Positions 63,244-64,000 of a stretch of 64,000 bases of DNA are shown in pieces. The position numbers were made by a program, and so were the translations under genes. Numbering within the stretch: position 1 is the stretch's first letter; each line of letters opens with the position of its first letter. This stretch comes from Myrica gale (Eukaryota; Streptophyta; Magnoliopsida; Fagales; Myricaceae). The notes beneath the pieces are model-generated. The model searched no databases. It saw nothing but the letters and a program-made list of their open reading frames with translations, and was not told the DNA's origin. The stretch is from positions 28,843,840-28,907,839 of the forward strand of contig OZ005602.1 of assembly GCA_963930655.1 (NCBI GenBank). The letters are read 5' to 3'.

Positions 63244-63386
63244 ACTAAAACACTGACAACGTTGCATACCTTTATGCGAGTCAAGTCAACAGCATCAAAA
63301 CCACACTTTAGTGGTCGGATTTTCGAGTTAGCCTCTGCTTACCTGCATTAGAAGTAAAGTCGGTACCAGTTGCGTACTTTTCTACC

Positions 63387-63560
63387 CACTGGCAGAGGCA
63401 AGGGGGGGCGAATCGGCGCCACTGTCCCGGTTGGCTCCCTAAAACAAAAATTTTTACATCTAAATTTTTTATTTTTATTTTTTTTTTCAAATAAATTATT
63501 TTTTTACCATTTTTCTTTAAGAACTTGCCCTCCGTTAATCACCTTCTGGCTCCGCTTATG
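63387..63560. mobile_element. hAT-type MITE, perfect 8-bp target duplication
   Basis: 174 bp. Left end CACTGGCAGAGGCA and reverse complement of the right end CATAAGCGGAGCCA are of the same end type as the element 144 bp upstream. Flanked by perfect TTTCTACC copies at 63379-63386 and 63561-63568. The interior is T-rich and non-coding. Confidence 0.8.
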
Positions 63561-64000
63561 TTTCTACCCCCAACTGTTGGGAACTTGATCGGTTCTTTCT
63601 GCAAAATTTTGGATTTGCCCCAAAACTTACGTGAGAGAAAAGTTACAAAACGCAGAGGCAAAGAAGATTTTCCACACGCCTCGATGTCAAAATTGGACTG
63701 CCGACCCACGCAGTGACAGGGCTGTCTTCTTCCCAGGACAAAGACACGGCAGTTTGAACAGAACCGAACAGACCAAACAAAAAAGGAACAGAAACTGGAA
63801 GGAACGGTCTAGTGGCAAACAATCCAGAGATTGCGTAAAGAAATGCTCTCTCTGAGTTTTGCTTCTCTGCAACTGAGAGTTTACGAGGATCCAACAACCA
63901 TCTTCCAGATGGTAACAGAAGCTCTTGCCACGTGTACGACACAAATAATTTTGTGTTTTGTTTTGGGTAATTATCCACATATTTCCGGTGCAACCTTATG
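63561..64000. other. Window end, nothing assigned
   Basis: Short ORFs on both strands without known motifs. A CACGTG-like G-box core (CCACGTGT) at about 63929 could belong to a promoter beyond the window. Confidence 0.35.

Overview
The window is nuclear DNA of a core eudicot plant. The genes carry many introns with GT-AG borders, plant-only families are present (cytokinin oxidase, ACA-type Ca2+-ATPase, PSPG-box glycosyltransferase, F-group bZIP), and the AT-rich spacers are full of LTR, TRIM, hAT/MITE, LINE and SINE remains. I cannot name the species. I saw no bacterial genes, CRISPR array, rRNA or tRNA gene.

Layout: (1) 1-2.0 kb, 3' part of a cytokinin dehydrogenase gene (CKX1/CKX6 type, +). 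(2) 2.0-19.1 kb, gene-poor: tandem duplications, a TRIM cluster, a MITE, a young and structurally whole Ty3/gypsy chromovirus (9,396-14,686, - strand), a hAT-like non-autonomous element and a duplicated RNase H-like relic. (3) 19.1-32.8 kb, the gene-rich core: NAD-dependent glycerol-3-phosphate dehydrogenase (GPDHC1 type, +), a small conserved acidic/Ser-rich gene carrying an in-frame stop (+), and a vacuolar-type autoinhibited Ca2+-ATPase (ACA4/ACA11 type, -). (4) 33-38.7 kb, an intronless UGT89B-like glycosyltransferase preceded by two decayed pieces of sister copies, with a solo LTR in its upstream region. (5) 38.7-46 kb, LINE tails and a CCCH zinc finger + RRM protein gene (-) with a probable GC-AG intron. 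(6) 46-64 kb, repeat-rich DNA around one intronless F-group bZIP gene (bZIP19/23/24 type, -) with a Cys/His-rich zinc-sensing motif, ending in a pair of hAT-type MITEs with 8-bp target duplications.

The genes do not form one pathway. From memory of Arabidopsis, the order recalls two conserved gene neighbourhoods: CKX1-GPDHC1-ACA4 (At2g41510, At2g41540, At2g41560) and a CCCH-RRM gene next to bZIP24 (At3g51950, At3g51960). Here both are stretched by transposons and joined through the UGT locus. I found no sign of a new biological system. The best second looks are the stop in the small conserved gene, the GC-AG intron, the unusual UGT donor box and the nested transposon structures.

Exon borders were read by eye from splice sites and from family conservation. 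In every multi-exon gene the exon lengths add up to an intact frame, apart from the noted stop.
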